From the NCBI GenBank assembly GCA_015680685.1, contig MNCI01002045.1:81234-145233 (forward strand): DNA of 64,000 bases. The letters are read 5' to 3'. Positions within the stretch are counted from its first letter, which is position 1, and each line of letters starts with the position of its first letter. The notes beneath the pieces are model-generated. The model was not told the origin of the DNA and did not search any database. It saw only the letters and a list, made by a program, of their open reading frames with translations. This DNA is from Gnetum montanum (Eukaryota; Streptophyta; Gnetopsida; Gnetales; Gnetaceae). Made by a program: the position numbers and the translations under genes. Below are positions 12,811-24,327 of this stretch, one piece after another.

Positions 12811-13299
12811 CTATGGGCCATTAATAGTGTATCTATCAAAGCATGTAGTCAATGTGTTAATATATTTGAAATTTAAAGGTTCCTGTACATAGTAGCCACA
12901 AATCAGGAGGGCACCTAGTGGTTGACAATTGGCCTTGAGAGTAGCTCAACACTTTGCATGGAACCTACTAAAAGCCTAACATGTGCCTACGTGGAAGGCA
13001 TCGATGAACTAGAGTAAGTTCATCACCAACTCTCTAATGATGCAAATGATGATATCTATTGGGGAGAGTTAGAAATCCCTAAAAATTTTAAACAAGAGCC
13101 CTTATAGTTGAAAAATCTACCTATCGGCATGGAGTATGTATTTTTGAAAAATGACAAGCTAATAATCATTAATGTCAATCTTGCTCCTGAATAGAAATAG
13201 ATGCTATTGAAGGTGGTCAAGAAATGGCCAACAACTTTTTCTTGGTCATATCCTAATCTCATGAGGATTGTTCCTAGGATATGCTAGCATCATATCTAT

Positions 13300-14590
13300 A
13301 GTAATCCATCCATGAACCCAAAGAGGCAAATGCAGCAGTGATTAAATCCCAAATTGAAGCAAATCATCAAAGAGGAAAGCAAAAAACTCCTCAAGGCAAG
13401 GTTTATCTATCCCATTTCAAATAATGAGTGGGTTGGCCCACTTATGATTATGCCAAAGAAAGGTGACAAGTGGCAAGTCTACATCAATTTCTAACTGTTG
13501 AATATGGCAACATTCAAAGATCACTTTCCATTACCATTTGTGAATCCAGTATCGGATACTATATCTAGGAATTACTATTATAGCTTCCTAGATCACTATA
13601 GTGGCTATAACCAAATCCAGATTGTGCTAGAAGATTAGGCCAAAATCATATTCACAAGTCCCTAAGCAGCTTTTGCATATCAAAAGATGCCTTTTGGCCT
13701 ATGCAATGCTCTTGCAACATTCTAATGCTTGGTCTTGAGCATTTTTCAACAACAAATGGGTAGCAAGATGTAAGTCTTCATGGATGACTTCTCCACTTAT
13801 GGTGCTACATTTGAGCAAGCCTTGAACTATCTTAAGCAAGTGCTCAAAATATGTATGGAGACCAATATTTGGCTTAATTAGTAGAAAAGCCATCTGATGG
13901 TCCAAGAGGGCATTGTGTTAGGGCACAAAATATTACAAGCAAGGATTGAGGTCAACCTTGAAAAGATTAGGATCATCCAAGGAATTACCCATTAACCAGA
14001 AACTATAAAAGATGTTTGGTCACTCCTTGGACACACTAGTTACTATCGAAGATTCATAGAGAATTTCTCTAAAATCACAAAATCATTGGTCAATCTAACA
14101 AAGAAAGATGCTTCATTTGTTTGAACTAAGGAATGTGAAAATGCATTCTAATAGCTGAAGGAGAAACTCATAGAAACTCCAATTCCACAAGCACCAAACT
14201 AGTCTAGACCATTTCATGTCATGATGGATGCATCAAATTATGCCTTAGGGGCCATGCTTACATAGTTGGATGATCAGAAACATCCTTATTATATTCACTA
14301 TGCAAGTTGAAGCATTGTGGGTGCACAACTAAACTAAACCACCACAAAAAAAGAATTAATGGTAGTTGTGTTTGCCTTGGAGAAATTCAAGCACTATGTG
14401 CTTGGATATAAGGTGTTTATGCACACAAACCATAGTGCAATTTTCTTCCTAATGAATAATCCAATGGTGAGTCTCTATGTCATACAGTGGTTGGTGATCT
14501 TATAGGAATTCAATCTTACAATGGTAGATTGAAAGGAAACTAAGAATGTAGTTGCTGATCACTTGTCTCGGTTGAGATGGGATAACAAAG
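13300..14590 (+). pseudogene. Element B RT and RNase H remnant
   Basis: Reverse transcriptase followed by RNase H. Visible RT motifs are MPKKGDKWQVYINF (13451 on), SFLDHYSGYNQIQI, MPFGLCNALATF (near 13690) and the catalytic box VFMDDFSTYG (near 13775-13805). RNase H shows MMDASNYALGAML near 14222 and KELMVVVFALEKFKHYV near 14355. FMDDFS is typical of Athila-type elements. At least a dozen stops interrupt the domains, including TAG or TAA where Trp or Gln would be expected. Confidence 0.8.
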
Positions 14591-14639
14591 AGAAGGAAAA
14601 ATTACTATCTGACCAGTTTCCTAATGAACTCCTCTTTGC

Positions 14640-15740
14640 TGGGGCTGTAACTTAATAATTACCTACTAAGCCTAAATGATACAATGGCATTCTCACCTAT
14701 CTTCTCACTCAAGAGATGCCATAAGAACTGGACTGCAAGAAGAAATAGCAATTTCTTCACTAGGTGAAATGCTTTATGGAGATCAACAAGCACCTCTACA
14801 AGGTGTACACCAATGGCCTAGTTCATTGGTGTATCCCTAATGTTGATCAACGGTGTGCTCTCCAAAATGCTCATGAGGGTCCTTGTGGGGACCACTATGT
14901 AGGGAGATGCATAGCCATTAAGATCTTGATGAAAAGTTATTACTGGCCAACACTTTTTATGGATGCTCACCAATTTGTCAACTCTAATGAACATTGCCAA
15001 TGCAATGGTGAAATGACTACTCATATGGAGGAACCTCAATAGTGGATTCAACCACTAGAACTCTTCAACATCTAGGGCATTAACTTCATGGATCCATCAT
15101 ACCCATGTCAAATGAAAAAGTGTACATAATCATTACCATTAATTACTGCACAAAATGGGTAGAATAAGCAACCATCACTGACTGTACATCTTCTACTTCT
15201 ACTTGGTTTGTATAACAAAATGTTGTAAACAAGTTTGGTCTTCCATGTGCACTAATTTCTGAAAATGGAACCCATTTTACAAGCACTACCTTGCAAAAGT
15301 TCATGCAACGCTTGGGGGTTGAGCATAAATTAACAACACCTTACCACCCCCAAGCCAACATTCAAGCTGAGGTTACAAATAGGAAAATCACTAAGATCTT
15401 AACAAGAATAGTTAGAAAATATAGGAGAGACTAGAGCATGAAACTGAATGATGCTCTCTAGGCCTACCACTCCACCTGGAAGCTCCCTACAAGCTACTCT
15501 CCCTATGAGCTAGTGTATGGAAAATTACAAACTTTTCCTATTCAATTCGAGCTTTGTACACTTTCAACAGCCTATGACCTTAACCTTGACTTAAGTCTAA
15601 CAAAAAAAGAAAAATTAATAAATCTCAACCTACTAGATGAAAATCAGTTAGTGGCCCTGTCATCTAACAAGTTGCACAAGGCATTTAGCAAAAGGTGTCA
15701 TGACTTAGAATTAGGAAAGTCAAATTTCAACTGGTAGATG
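14640..15740 (+). pseudogene. Element B integrase remnant
   Basis: Integrase remnant in the same transcript order. The open stretch 14764-15039 holds the HHCC zinc-binding region (AHEGPCGDHYVG followed by EHCQCNG). The catalytic core continues to about 15480 with frameshifts. The C-terminal part is open at 15513-15734 (LVYGKLQ then PIQFELCT). It is non-functional because of stops and frame changes. Confidence 0.75.
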
Positions 15741-17965
15741 AGGTCCTTTATTAGGACCCCACACATGTACCACAACAAACCAAGTTTCAAACATTATTGG
15801 AAGACCCTTGTATTATTTTTGAACCCTTTCCTTCTAGGACCATGTTGATCTACAAACCTAAGAGCCCAGACAAGAAACAACTAGTCAACATGCAACAAAT
15901 TAAACATTTCCATGAGTATAAGAAAGATAGTGGTTGCAACACCTCCTCAGATGGACAACCACACTCGATTTTTCAAATCTCCTCCTTTCAACTTAGCCAT
16001 GGGGGATACGGCCATCCATGCTAATCATTATAGTAGCTCCTCAATTTTTCATCTTTTTGTTTAATACATTTTTGTTTTACACCTTGTTATGTTTACAACT
16101 TTTTTTTTATGCCTTCTTTATGTTACACCTTTGTGTTTTTACTTTATTAATTTTTTTTAATTTTTGTTTTACAACATTGTTAGTATATTTTATTTTTCTT
16201 AAATATTGTATATTTTTCTTTAGTTTGATGTGATTTTCTTATTATTTTCTAATAATAATGTGCCTTATTTCCAACTAGGTACAATGTGGTTTGCTTGATG
16301 TGGGCATGTGCTATCTAGTTATTTAATTGTTAGTGTCTAGATTTTAGCTTTGAATTTTTTTACTGATAACTAAGATAAGGTTTCTTTGTCATGAAATAGG
16401 TAGTAAGTCCACGACATCCACCCATCCACAAACTCTATAGTTTTCCTTGTTTTAGAAGTATAAGGTTCCTTTTCCTTAAGTAAAACTTTAATGAACTTGT
16501 GACCTTGGTAGTTTCTAGACTTGGAAAAGATTCAAAGGTTTGAACAAGGTGTGACTTCAAGGGGACTCAATACTCTTTGTACTCTTCTACTTGGATGCAT
16601 GAGTGTTTTCATGGATTTTTTACCATTCCATGTCAACCAATAATAGGAAGTTGAATAATTTTTTGCATGGTGTGGTTCCCATCCAAAAATTTTAAAGTGA
16701 AAAAAAACAAAAGGAAAAAATATGGGAATTCAAAACACACCCCTTAGACAAAATAAATGGGCTACAAGTACTAGTTATGAGACTAGAAAGACATGTTATC
16801 TATGTTTGAAGGTCCCCTCTAACCAAGGCCCTTTCTCACTTCTTTCTTCTCTTTTCTAGAAATGGTGTTTGTTCTATGGGAGCACTCTTGTGTCTCAAGG
16901 GGAAGGACTAAGTCTTAAAATGGCAATGCAAAGTTACTGAACGTGGTTGGTTTTTTTCTGGACTAAGGATGAATTTTATTAGGTCATTTAACCACAAAAT
17001 TCACAATGGACTTCATGTGACCTTAATCAAGAACTCCATTCCACTTTCTCTCTTTCATCCATCTATGTTTTCCATGCCTCACCTCACCACCAATGTTCAT
17101 GTCCTTGTTCGATGTCTTGGTTTGATGTGTCGAAATTCTTGGGTAGTTTCTTCCAAGTTTTCTTACTTAACTTTCCATAACCATTAATCACCAATGGGGC
17201 CCATGGACTCCTTCATTTGAGGATATGCAAGGGCAACAAAGGGCATGTGCCTACTTTGGGAGGATCCACTTGCATACTTTTTGGTTGGGTTAGTTAAGTT
17301 CTTTATCGTTAGGCATTTTCACAATCAAATCCTTTTGAATGCTCCATTAATGACATCTGATTGTGCACATCTTCACAACGTTTTTTAGTGAAATCCTCTT
17401 TTTTTGTTGTTGTGAATTCTTCAATCCTATTCAAGCATTTCATTGCATTTGGACTTTTTAAAATTTAATAATGGACCACTTATCCATTTCAACCCATTTT
17501 TGAATCTTCCCACTAATGCTACTAAAAGAATCAATTCACCATAATCACAACCTAGCCAAGTGTAACTACTAACGAGACAAGGTACCTAAAAGCTATAAGC
17601 TACACATTGCACACTAATCTGTGATTTTGTTGTGATTACAATGAAAATTGTGGACTATAAGTGGGACTGTCTTCACCAAGGAATAAGCAATAGCACCATG
17701 CAACAAGGCCCCTTCATGATCATTGAATCTTCTCCCTTATTCTTCAGCTACCAAAGGAGTTAGATGTTAATTTTGACCAAGGTGTTCAATTCTATTGTCA
17801 TGAACATCCAATTTTGTAAAAGATTGTAAATCCATACACTTGAGCACTTAGAATCTATCTATTTCATCTAAGTCAATTTGCATGTCAGTCAATAATCCCA
17901 TACCTTCTCAATATTTTGTAAGAGACTTGTTCCTCATTTTGTTCACTCAAGGACAAGTTTTCATT
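15741..17965 (+). other. Element B 3' non-coding region
   Basis: No supported gene. It begins with the conserved CATGGGGGATACGGCC block near 16000, passes a T-rich tract (16030-16230), then a block shared with A, D, E and F (GGACTCCTTC...GGATATGCAAGGGC near 17205-17235), and ends at the polypurine tract. No extra ORF like that of D or C is seen. Confidence 0.6.
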
Positions 17966-17968
17966 CAA

Positions 17969-17979
17969 TCATGGGGGTA
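17969..17979 (+). promoter_or_regulatory. Element B polypurine tract
   Basis: TCATGGGGGTA immediately precedes the 3' LTR. The same CATGGGGGTA or GTGGGGGTA sequence precedes the 3' LTRs of E and F, and GTGGGAGTA that of D. It is the expected plus-strand priming site. Confidence 0.75.
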
Positions 17980-18840
17980 TGATGAAGTGTATTTTGTCTA
18001 GCTCCAATATCAAATATCGAATACCCAATATCAGGGACCAAGAAGCGATGTTGGATATCCAATATCGCAGGATGTGTGCCAGCCTATAAATATAACACTT
18101 GGATACATGGTTTTGGAGTCATCTTTGTCATAGTGTAGCAGAGCTCTTACAATTTTTCTTTCCTAGAGTTATAATATTTTTCCAAGTGCCTATAGCAAGA
18201 GTCATTGAGTGTATGGATCTTTATTCGAGCACTGTTGTCCTGAGCATAATAGTGTGTGTGACAATAAAGACGAGCTTTCTAATAAACCTTATAGCACTTG
18301 GCTAGATTAAATATTTTCTTCATACATTTAATATTTTATGCAATTTTCTTTAATGCTTTAAGTAATTAAGCTAAATTAAGATAGATTAAATAACAATTAA
18401 TTAAGCACATAAGTATGACTACTTCGAGCACATGCATGATGCTTGATAATCCCAAGTGGCTTAACGTTTGGTAACCCAACAATGATATGCGTGTTCAAGA
18501 TGTGTACAAAAAGTGGGACTAGATGCTTATGTTAGGATTAGTTAGACATTGGTTGGTTAGTTAGATTAAATTAGTAATTAAATTACTTCCCTTCATCCTT
18601 TATTTTGAGCACCCAAACATAAAGCATAAAAAATAATAAAAATCATATGCCTCGATTACACTTAAACATACTTTTGTATATCACAAGTGTAATTGGGAAG
18701 ATAATGAATGATTGTTAGGGCAAGTTCACTTCCCAAAAGCTAGTGTACCAGAAGACAAGGGATCCATGGAATTCGACCAGATCACACGTGACTGCTTAGT
18801 GATTCATATGGTTGAGTGTAGGGGTATTCGCCGCTCATCA
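17980..18840 (+). repeat. Element B 3' LTR
   Basis: Second copy of the LTR (TGATGAAGTG...GCTCATCA) with a TATA box at 18085-18092 and AATAAA at 18263-18268. The divergence from the 5' copy indicates an old insertion. Confidence 0.9.
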
Positions 18841-18847
18841 CTCATCA
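18841..18847. repeat. Right CTCAT duplication and outer edge of element A LTR
   Basis: CTCAT at 18841-18845 is the duplicated target of B. With CA at 18846-18847 it restores, on the minus strand, the TGATGAG start of element A's LTR. Unrelated flanking DNA begins at 18848. Confidence 0.75.
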
Positions 18848-20160
18848 CCAAGATAGCAATAAATGTCATGCACTCGATGAGGCTATAGAAACAACCACAA
18901 AATAAAAATAAACAAGCCTTCATCGGTGCTTATAAAAAAAAATTTACTAGAACAAGGTATAAAAAGATTGCAATATTCGAGTAAATACAATAGACACTAC
19001 TCTGGAAGATGACACAAGTTACGTACAAGGAGTCAGTGTAAAGGGAGTGGAGCTACTTCAACATTAGTTGACAAATTGCAAATGCATTGCCAAAGCATGG
19101 AGGAAACAAAGTTGTTGTAGCATTAGTTGACAACTACAAATGCATTGCCAAAACACTGAGGGAACATAGCTACTACATCATAGTCAAAGGGATGAAGGCA
19201 TGGCAATCAATTTCACAGCTGCATAGTTAGAGGGCTTTTGAATAGTGCAACAGGGGCAATTTTACGTCCTTTGAAAGGTAGTAGCAAAATATGAACATCA
19301 AACATGGGATGGCATAATGGATGATAGGCATGAATGAGTAATAGCTCTAATCCATGATCGATGATGAATCCCACCAAACAAGGGCATAGGGTCTTTACTA
19401 CATATTGAAGAAGTTGTTATGTAATGGTGTCGTCCTTAGGAAATACCATTTGGCACCACTCGAGATCCCAATAGCAACAAAGAAAGAGAGCAAACTCAAG
19501 GTCGACCACGCCTTACTGCTTAGCACATTTGTTTCACATCATAGAGCACACAACTCGTTAGCTAATAATTAGAGGTGTTAAAGTCATCATAAGCATTCAT
19601 TACTCACAAGGTGCACACACACCCAATAAGTACACAATACATCATTCTTCTAGAATAGCTACGACATGTTCTTATACTAACACATCTAGCCGTAAGCTCC
19701 ACTTTGAAGAAAAGGCCATGACCTGAACATTCAAGTCAAAGCTCCTCCACAAACCTATATATTTCTATGACAAAGTTAACAAAAAATCAAGGCCATATAA
19801 TTTTAAGTGATGATTAAAATAACTTACAACCCAAAATGGTTCAAAATGATGATTAAAATAGCATAGAACCCAAAATGATTTTCATGCTCCTATGAACCCA
19901 AAATGATTTTCATGCTCCTATTACCCATTTCGAAAAAACCAGCCTTCAGTTCACCAATAAAGCATATTTTCCTGGAGGTTAACCTGTGCCCCTCGATGAT
20001 GGCGGGTGCTTGACGTTCATGTTCACCGTGTACCGTATTGTGGCTGACCAGGATTTTTGTTCAAAATACTAAATACATCAATCTGCTTGCGTGGCTGGGA
20101 TAGAATGGAGCAATAAACACTTGGGGTAGCCAACAACACAAGCGCCCTTGCCGCAAACAA
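18848..20160. other. Low-copy region upstream of the PPR gene
   Basis: No gene is supported. It contains a two-copy repeat around 19040-19165 (CATTAGTTGACAA, then AATGCATTGCCAAA in each copy) and short duplications at 19805-19925 (GATGATTAAAATA blocks and AACCCAAAATGATTTTCATG twice). The last few hundred bases should hold the PPR promoter, but I see no clear TATA box. Confidence 0.5.
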
Positions 20161-22479
20161 ATGGCCTCCTTCTACACCCAAAGCCGCTTTACACGTCCTG
20201 CATTTCCCTGTGCCGTCGCGGCTCACATTCACAGAGCAAAACCCAGATCCAGCAGCACAATCCCCAAATTATCATCATCGCAGATTTGCAGCAAAGAAGC
20301 AACGAGTTCATGCGCAGCGATGGTTGTTGCAGAGCACAAGCAGCGGCAGCATTCCTACAAATTGGAGGGCAACACCAAGCAAGAGCACGCCATAATCTCA
20401 AGAGCCCTGCAACGCGGCAGAACGGAGCAGGCCTGGAACGCCCTGTGCCAGCTGAAGCTGCTCCCGCAATCGCCGTTCATCCTCAACCAGATGCTGCTCG
20501 CCCTTGCCGATAAGGCCACTCCTGCCGGACTTTCCAAGGCTCAGAATTTTCTCCGTAGAATCCAATCGGAGAACTTGATTTCTCTTGTGGGTTCCTCTGC
20601 CCTTGCCCGCCTCGCAATTTTCTCTGCAAACAACGGCTTGCCTGTGTACGCCGAGAGCATCATCCGCCTCATGATTGATCAAGGATATCATCCCCATGTT
20701 AAGGTCTGGAGCACCGTCGTCTGGCAGTTGGGTAAGCTGCTCCCTCATGGAAACCTTGCTCTTCGCCTCTTTAATGACATCTGCAAACTGGTTTTACTGT
20801 CTAATTCTAGTACAGATGCTCAGGATAGTTTAGATTCCCACAACTCAAATTCACAAGTCGTTAATGGCACAAACATTAGTGTGAATTCTCCTGCTTTCTG
20901 CCCAAATACCCATCAGTCTGAGAATAGGTTGACTTCACAAATGGATGATGATGGAAAAATTTTACGTTCTTGGGATATTGTAAATTCTTCTTCAACTACT
21001 ACTAGCACAAGCTCAGAGTTGAATAAGGACGTCATAAGTTATGCTCGGCCTGATACCGGGGCGTTCAATGCTGCTCTGAATGCCTGTGCTGTGGCCGGGG
21101 ACACGTGTAGAGCCGAGGAAGTTCTAGAGAAAATGAAACATTTTGAGGTGAAGCCAGATGCTTTGACTTTCAATGTTCTAATCAAGTTGTATGCTAGACT
21201 TGAGAGGAAAGATCTCATTGCGGGTGCATTGCAGAATATGCTTAGGCAGGGAATAGCACCCGGCATAAGCACATTTTATTCGTTGGTTGCAGCCTATGTT
21301 GGTCTTGGAGATGTAAACAGGGCTGAGAAGTTGGTTCAGGCCATGAGACAGGGGAGAAGAGACATCTGCAGAGTTTTGAAGGGCAGTGGAGATGACGATC
21401 AGTCATTGTTGTTGCCAAGAATCTACAGACCTGATACTAGGATTTATACCACTTTAATGAAGGGGTATGTGAATAGTGGAAGACTGAAAGATGTGATCGA
21501 AACCATGAAAATGATGCAGAACAGTGGTGGCTCTGATGCTCAGCCAGATCATGTTACTTACACGACTGCTGTTTCTGCTTTTGTGGATATGGGTTCGATG
21601 GAGGAAGCATGGACCCTTGCTCGAGAGATAATTGCACAAGGGATACCCCTAACTCTGTTTACTTACAACATTCTTTTGAAAGGATACTGCAGAGCACAAG
21701 ATATGCAAAAAGCAAGAATGTTGCTCGAGGAGATGAAGGCAGCAGGGGTGGCTCCTGATGCAGTTTCTTACAATACATTAATCGATGGGTGTGTTCATGG
21801 GGATGATAATGTTGGTGCTTTGGGTTATTTCGAGGAAATGCAGATGGCAGGAATTGCTCCTTCGGCAGTGACATGTACTACTTTGATGAAGGCATTTGCA
21901 AGGAATGGCCAGCCCAAACATGCCTCCAAAGTGTTTCAGCAAATGCAGAAAGATGTATTGATGAAGGTTGATGTGGCTACTTGGAATATGCTTTTGGAAA
22001 GTTACTGTAAAGTTGGCATGGTAGAGGCTGCCAAGGCAATTCTTCAGCAAATGAAAGAGCACAAGTTTTATCCTAATGTTAAAACTTATGGAAGCATAGC
22101 AAAATGCTTCAACATGGCACGCAGGCCCTCTGATGCACTTAGGCTGTGGGATGAGATCAAAAACAGGAAAGATCTGAAATTCAGAATCGGAGGAATGGAA
22201 CCTATCGTACCTGACAGGGGACTGCTTGACACTCTTTTGGAGATCTTTGTGAGGGCAGCTCATTTTGTGAATGCCCTGGAGGTAATAGCTTGTATGGATG
22301 AGCTAAAAATCACTCCCAACAAAACTAAATACAAGAGATTGTTTATGCAGTACCACTCTTTGATGTTCACAACCAAGTACAGAAAATTGCGAAAATTCAA
22401 CAAAAGATACAAAAAAAGGCAAGAAGGAGAAGCATTTAAGCTCTGGTTAGGGCTTCCAAATGATTACCATAACTTATGA
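20161..22479 (+). CDS. HCF152: PPR RNA-binding protein, HCF152 orthologue, chloroplast
   Basis: A 772-residue intronless reading frame. The N-terminus (about 1-55) is rich in Ser, Arg and Ala with few acidic residues, as in a chloroplast transit peptide. Pentatricopeptide repeats with the usual pattern (PDxxTYxxLIxxY) run from about residue 296 to 660, for example PDTGAFNAAL (~297), PDTRIYTTLMKGY (~424), PDAVSYNTLIDGC (~532) and PNVKTYGSIAKC (~638). The C-terminus ends in the EAFKLWLGLPN motif. Order, spacing and this tail match Arabidopsis HCF152 (778 residues in my recollection). HCF152 binds RNA between psbH and petB in plastid transcripts of the psbB operon and is needed for their processing and for cytochrome b6f accumulation. 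The start at 20161 is the first ATG and gives a plausible transit peptide. A non-repeat Ser/Asn-rich insert lies at about 215-285. The orthology call is by motif recognition, not a database search. Confidence 0.9.
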   Translation: MASFYTQSRFTRPAFPCAVAAHIHRAKPRSSSTIPKLSSSQICSKEATSSCAAMVVAEHKQRQHSYKLEGNTKQEHAIISRALQRGRTEQAWNALCQLKLLPQSPFILNQMLLALADKATPAGLSKAQNFLRRIQSENLISLVGSSALARLAIFSANNGLPVYAESIIRLMIDQGYHPHVKVWSTVVWQLGKLLPHGNLALRLFNDICKLVLLSNSSTDAQDSLDSHNSNSQVVNGTNISVNSPAFCPNTHQSENRLTSQMDDDGKILRSWDIVNSSSTTTSTSSELNKDVISYARPDTGAFNAALNACAVAGDTCRAEEVLEKMKHFEVKPDALTFNVLIKLYARLERKDLIAGALQNMLRQGIAPGISTFYSLVAAYVGLGDVNRAEKLVQAMRQGRRDICRVLKGSGDDDQSLLLPRIYRPDTRIYTTLMKGYVNSGRLKDVIETMKMMQNSGGSDAQPDHVTYTTAVSAFVDMGSMEEAWTLAREIIAQGIPLTLFTYNILLKGYCRAQDMQKARMLLEEMKAAGVAPDAVSYNTLIDGCVHGDDNVGALGYFEEMQMAGIAPSAVTCTTLMKAFARNGQPKHASKVFQQMQKDVLMKVDVATWNMLLESYCKVGMVEAAKAILQQMKEHKFYPNVKTYGSIAKCFNMARRPSDALRLWDEIKNRKDLKFRIGGMEPIVPDRGLLDTLLEIFVRAAHFVNALEVIACMDELKITPNKTKYKRLFMQYHSLMFTTKYRKLRKFNKRYKKRQEGEAFKLWLGLPNDYHNL

Positions 22480-24327
22480 CAGTGAGAAGATGACAATTCC
22501 AAGTTAAATGTATGACTGGGAACGCTGCTAATGCTGTTTGGCTTTGCAACCACATGAGAGAAAAGAGGATACTGATGATCACAGCTGGAATCATGACAGG
22601 CTGCAAAAGTGAGTAATCCCTTTGCTTTCCTTGTTACATTGATATATTGAAAATCCAGAATGGCTATCCAGATATTAATATCTCTAAAAGACTAAGGATC
22701 TAACTCTATAAGCAGTACATGGCATCTCTTTCTTTTGAAAGCAAATTTTGAAGGTTTTGTATTGACTCTCATGTCCATGGCTTTGAAAGAGCATGACTTT
22801 GTGTCGTTGTATGCTATGTACACAGACTGTCTTCATACTTTGATAATTAGGGTTGTCCTGAAGATAATTCTACAGTATGGTTTTCAATTTACAACTTTGA
22901 GGATTAACAAAATTTCAGATGGACATTGCAAGTTGCATCCTTTGGGTTCATGAAGCAAATTCAGTGATTCTATCTTATAATTATGAAATATAAAAGTTTC
23001 TGTGCCAAATCAAGTTTCATAGATGGTTACTTTTTCTTAATTTCTAGTTATCCGACATTCTTTGGGTATTCTTGGAAGTTGTCCCTACAAATTAGCACAT
23101 TTTTTGCATAGAGGCAATTACATCCTTGTGTTTTAGTAACTAATATTAGAGAACTCTAGTTCATATTTGCAACTCAATTATACGTGGCCTGTTACTTTGA
23201 ATTAGGCAATGTGATCTTCAACCTAATATGATCACAGGTCTTTTTCTGATCTTGAAATGAATCAATCATGGGTAGACGGGACATGAACAATTAACCGGAT
23301 CCTAAGATATTTCAGAGGAAGCTAACCTTATTTGTTCTAAAGACCTCCAGTATGACCTCCATGCCCTAAACAGAGAGTGAGTGTACTATGTGACTCTGAT
23401 TAACATTTTTTGGGTGAAACTGTCCCTACGTCTTATCCTATCCAGTGTACAGCACCAACAACATTACCTAAAACATTAAAGATATGGCTGCTGCATCTGT
23501 GGATTATGAAGCATTCATACATTTCTGCATATATGCTCAGATGAGTTTGTTGTGAAACATTTTGCGTGAGTTCTTCCTCATCTGGTAGAGGTGGCCTTCA
23601 TGATTGATCTTTGGTGGTGGGGCATAGTTGGCAGGAAAGGTGGTGGTGATGGTGAGAATTATGATGATCCAGAAGGCAAAGTTGGAGGCAAAGGCAGAGC
23701 TTGTGATGGTGGTGAGGCTGGGGACAATTATGTGGTAGAGATTGGGGTTGGGGTTCAGGTTTTGTGGGGGAATCAGGAGGGTTAGATTGTTGATATTGCT
23801 TCGGACTGGGTAAGAAGGGGATGGTTGATTTGAGTGGAAGTGACCCAGGTAAGAAATCTAAGGATATTGAGATATGCCACATGGGGGTGAGTTTTCTGAC
23901 AATGAAATTAGAGGATAGTGAGCAAGCCCGCCTTCAACAAAGGAGGATGGCACTATCAAATGAGATGGACAAGCATGACTCCACAACATGGTACATTGCA
24001 CTAGACTCAACTATATCATGTAAAAAGGTGACACAATAGCACGGGAGTTGTTTTGGAAACCTTTAGACGAAGGAGCATTTATGGTAGAAAAATTTGTCAA
24101 TTGTTGAAGATGGTTGGCATTGGTGGTCTAGCAATAGTGGGATTGTAGGCTTAGGCAAAGAGCTTTGGTGAGGTCATTTCCTGCCTCTTCTACTTGATTG
24201 CAACTTGGAAGTGTTCAACACCAAAGTGCCTACATTCTTCGTAGAAGGTGAAGGTGGAGATGAATTGGGAGGTATCTATAACTCAACACAAGCATTGCGT
24301 CAAAGTGCAAGGGTGGGACTTGAATGA
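22480..24327. other. Intergenic region downstream of the PPR gene
   Basis: I see no convincing gene. Short open frames such as 23591-23785 (Gly-rich, from a GGTGGTGATGGTGAG-type purine-rich stretch) are composition artefacts. The first few hundred bases should include the PPR 3' untranslated region; no strong poly(A) signal stands out. Confidence 0.5.

Larger units (their letters stand above)
8891..18840 (+). mobile_element. Element B: full-length Athila-type LTR retrotransposon
   Basis: A 9.95-kb element with two LTRs (848 and 861 bp, TGATGAAG...GCTCATCA), a tRNA-Asp-like primer site, gag, protease, RT, RNase H, integrase and a polypurine tract, in that order on the plus strand. The RT box FMDDFSTYG and the priming tRNA point to the Athila lineage of Ty3/gypsy. 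All coding domains contain in-frame stops and the LTRs differ at many positions, so it is an old, inactive copy. CTCAT duplications flank it, and it lies inside element A's 5' LTR. Confidence 0.92.

Noticed and set aside
21778-22263. Minus-strand open frame of 161 codons inside the PPR gene
   Set aside because: It overlaps well-supported PPR repeats on the plus strand and has no recognisable motif.
23591-23882. Gly-rich frame and opposing His/Pro-rich frame
   Set aside because: Both come from a GGTGGTGAT-type low-complexity stretch with no conserved motif.
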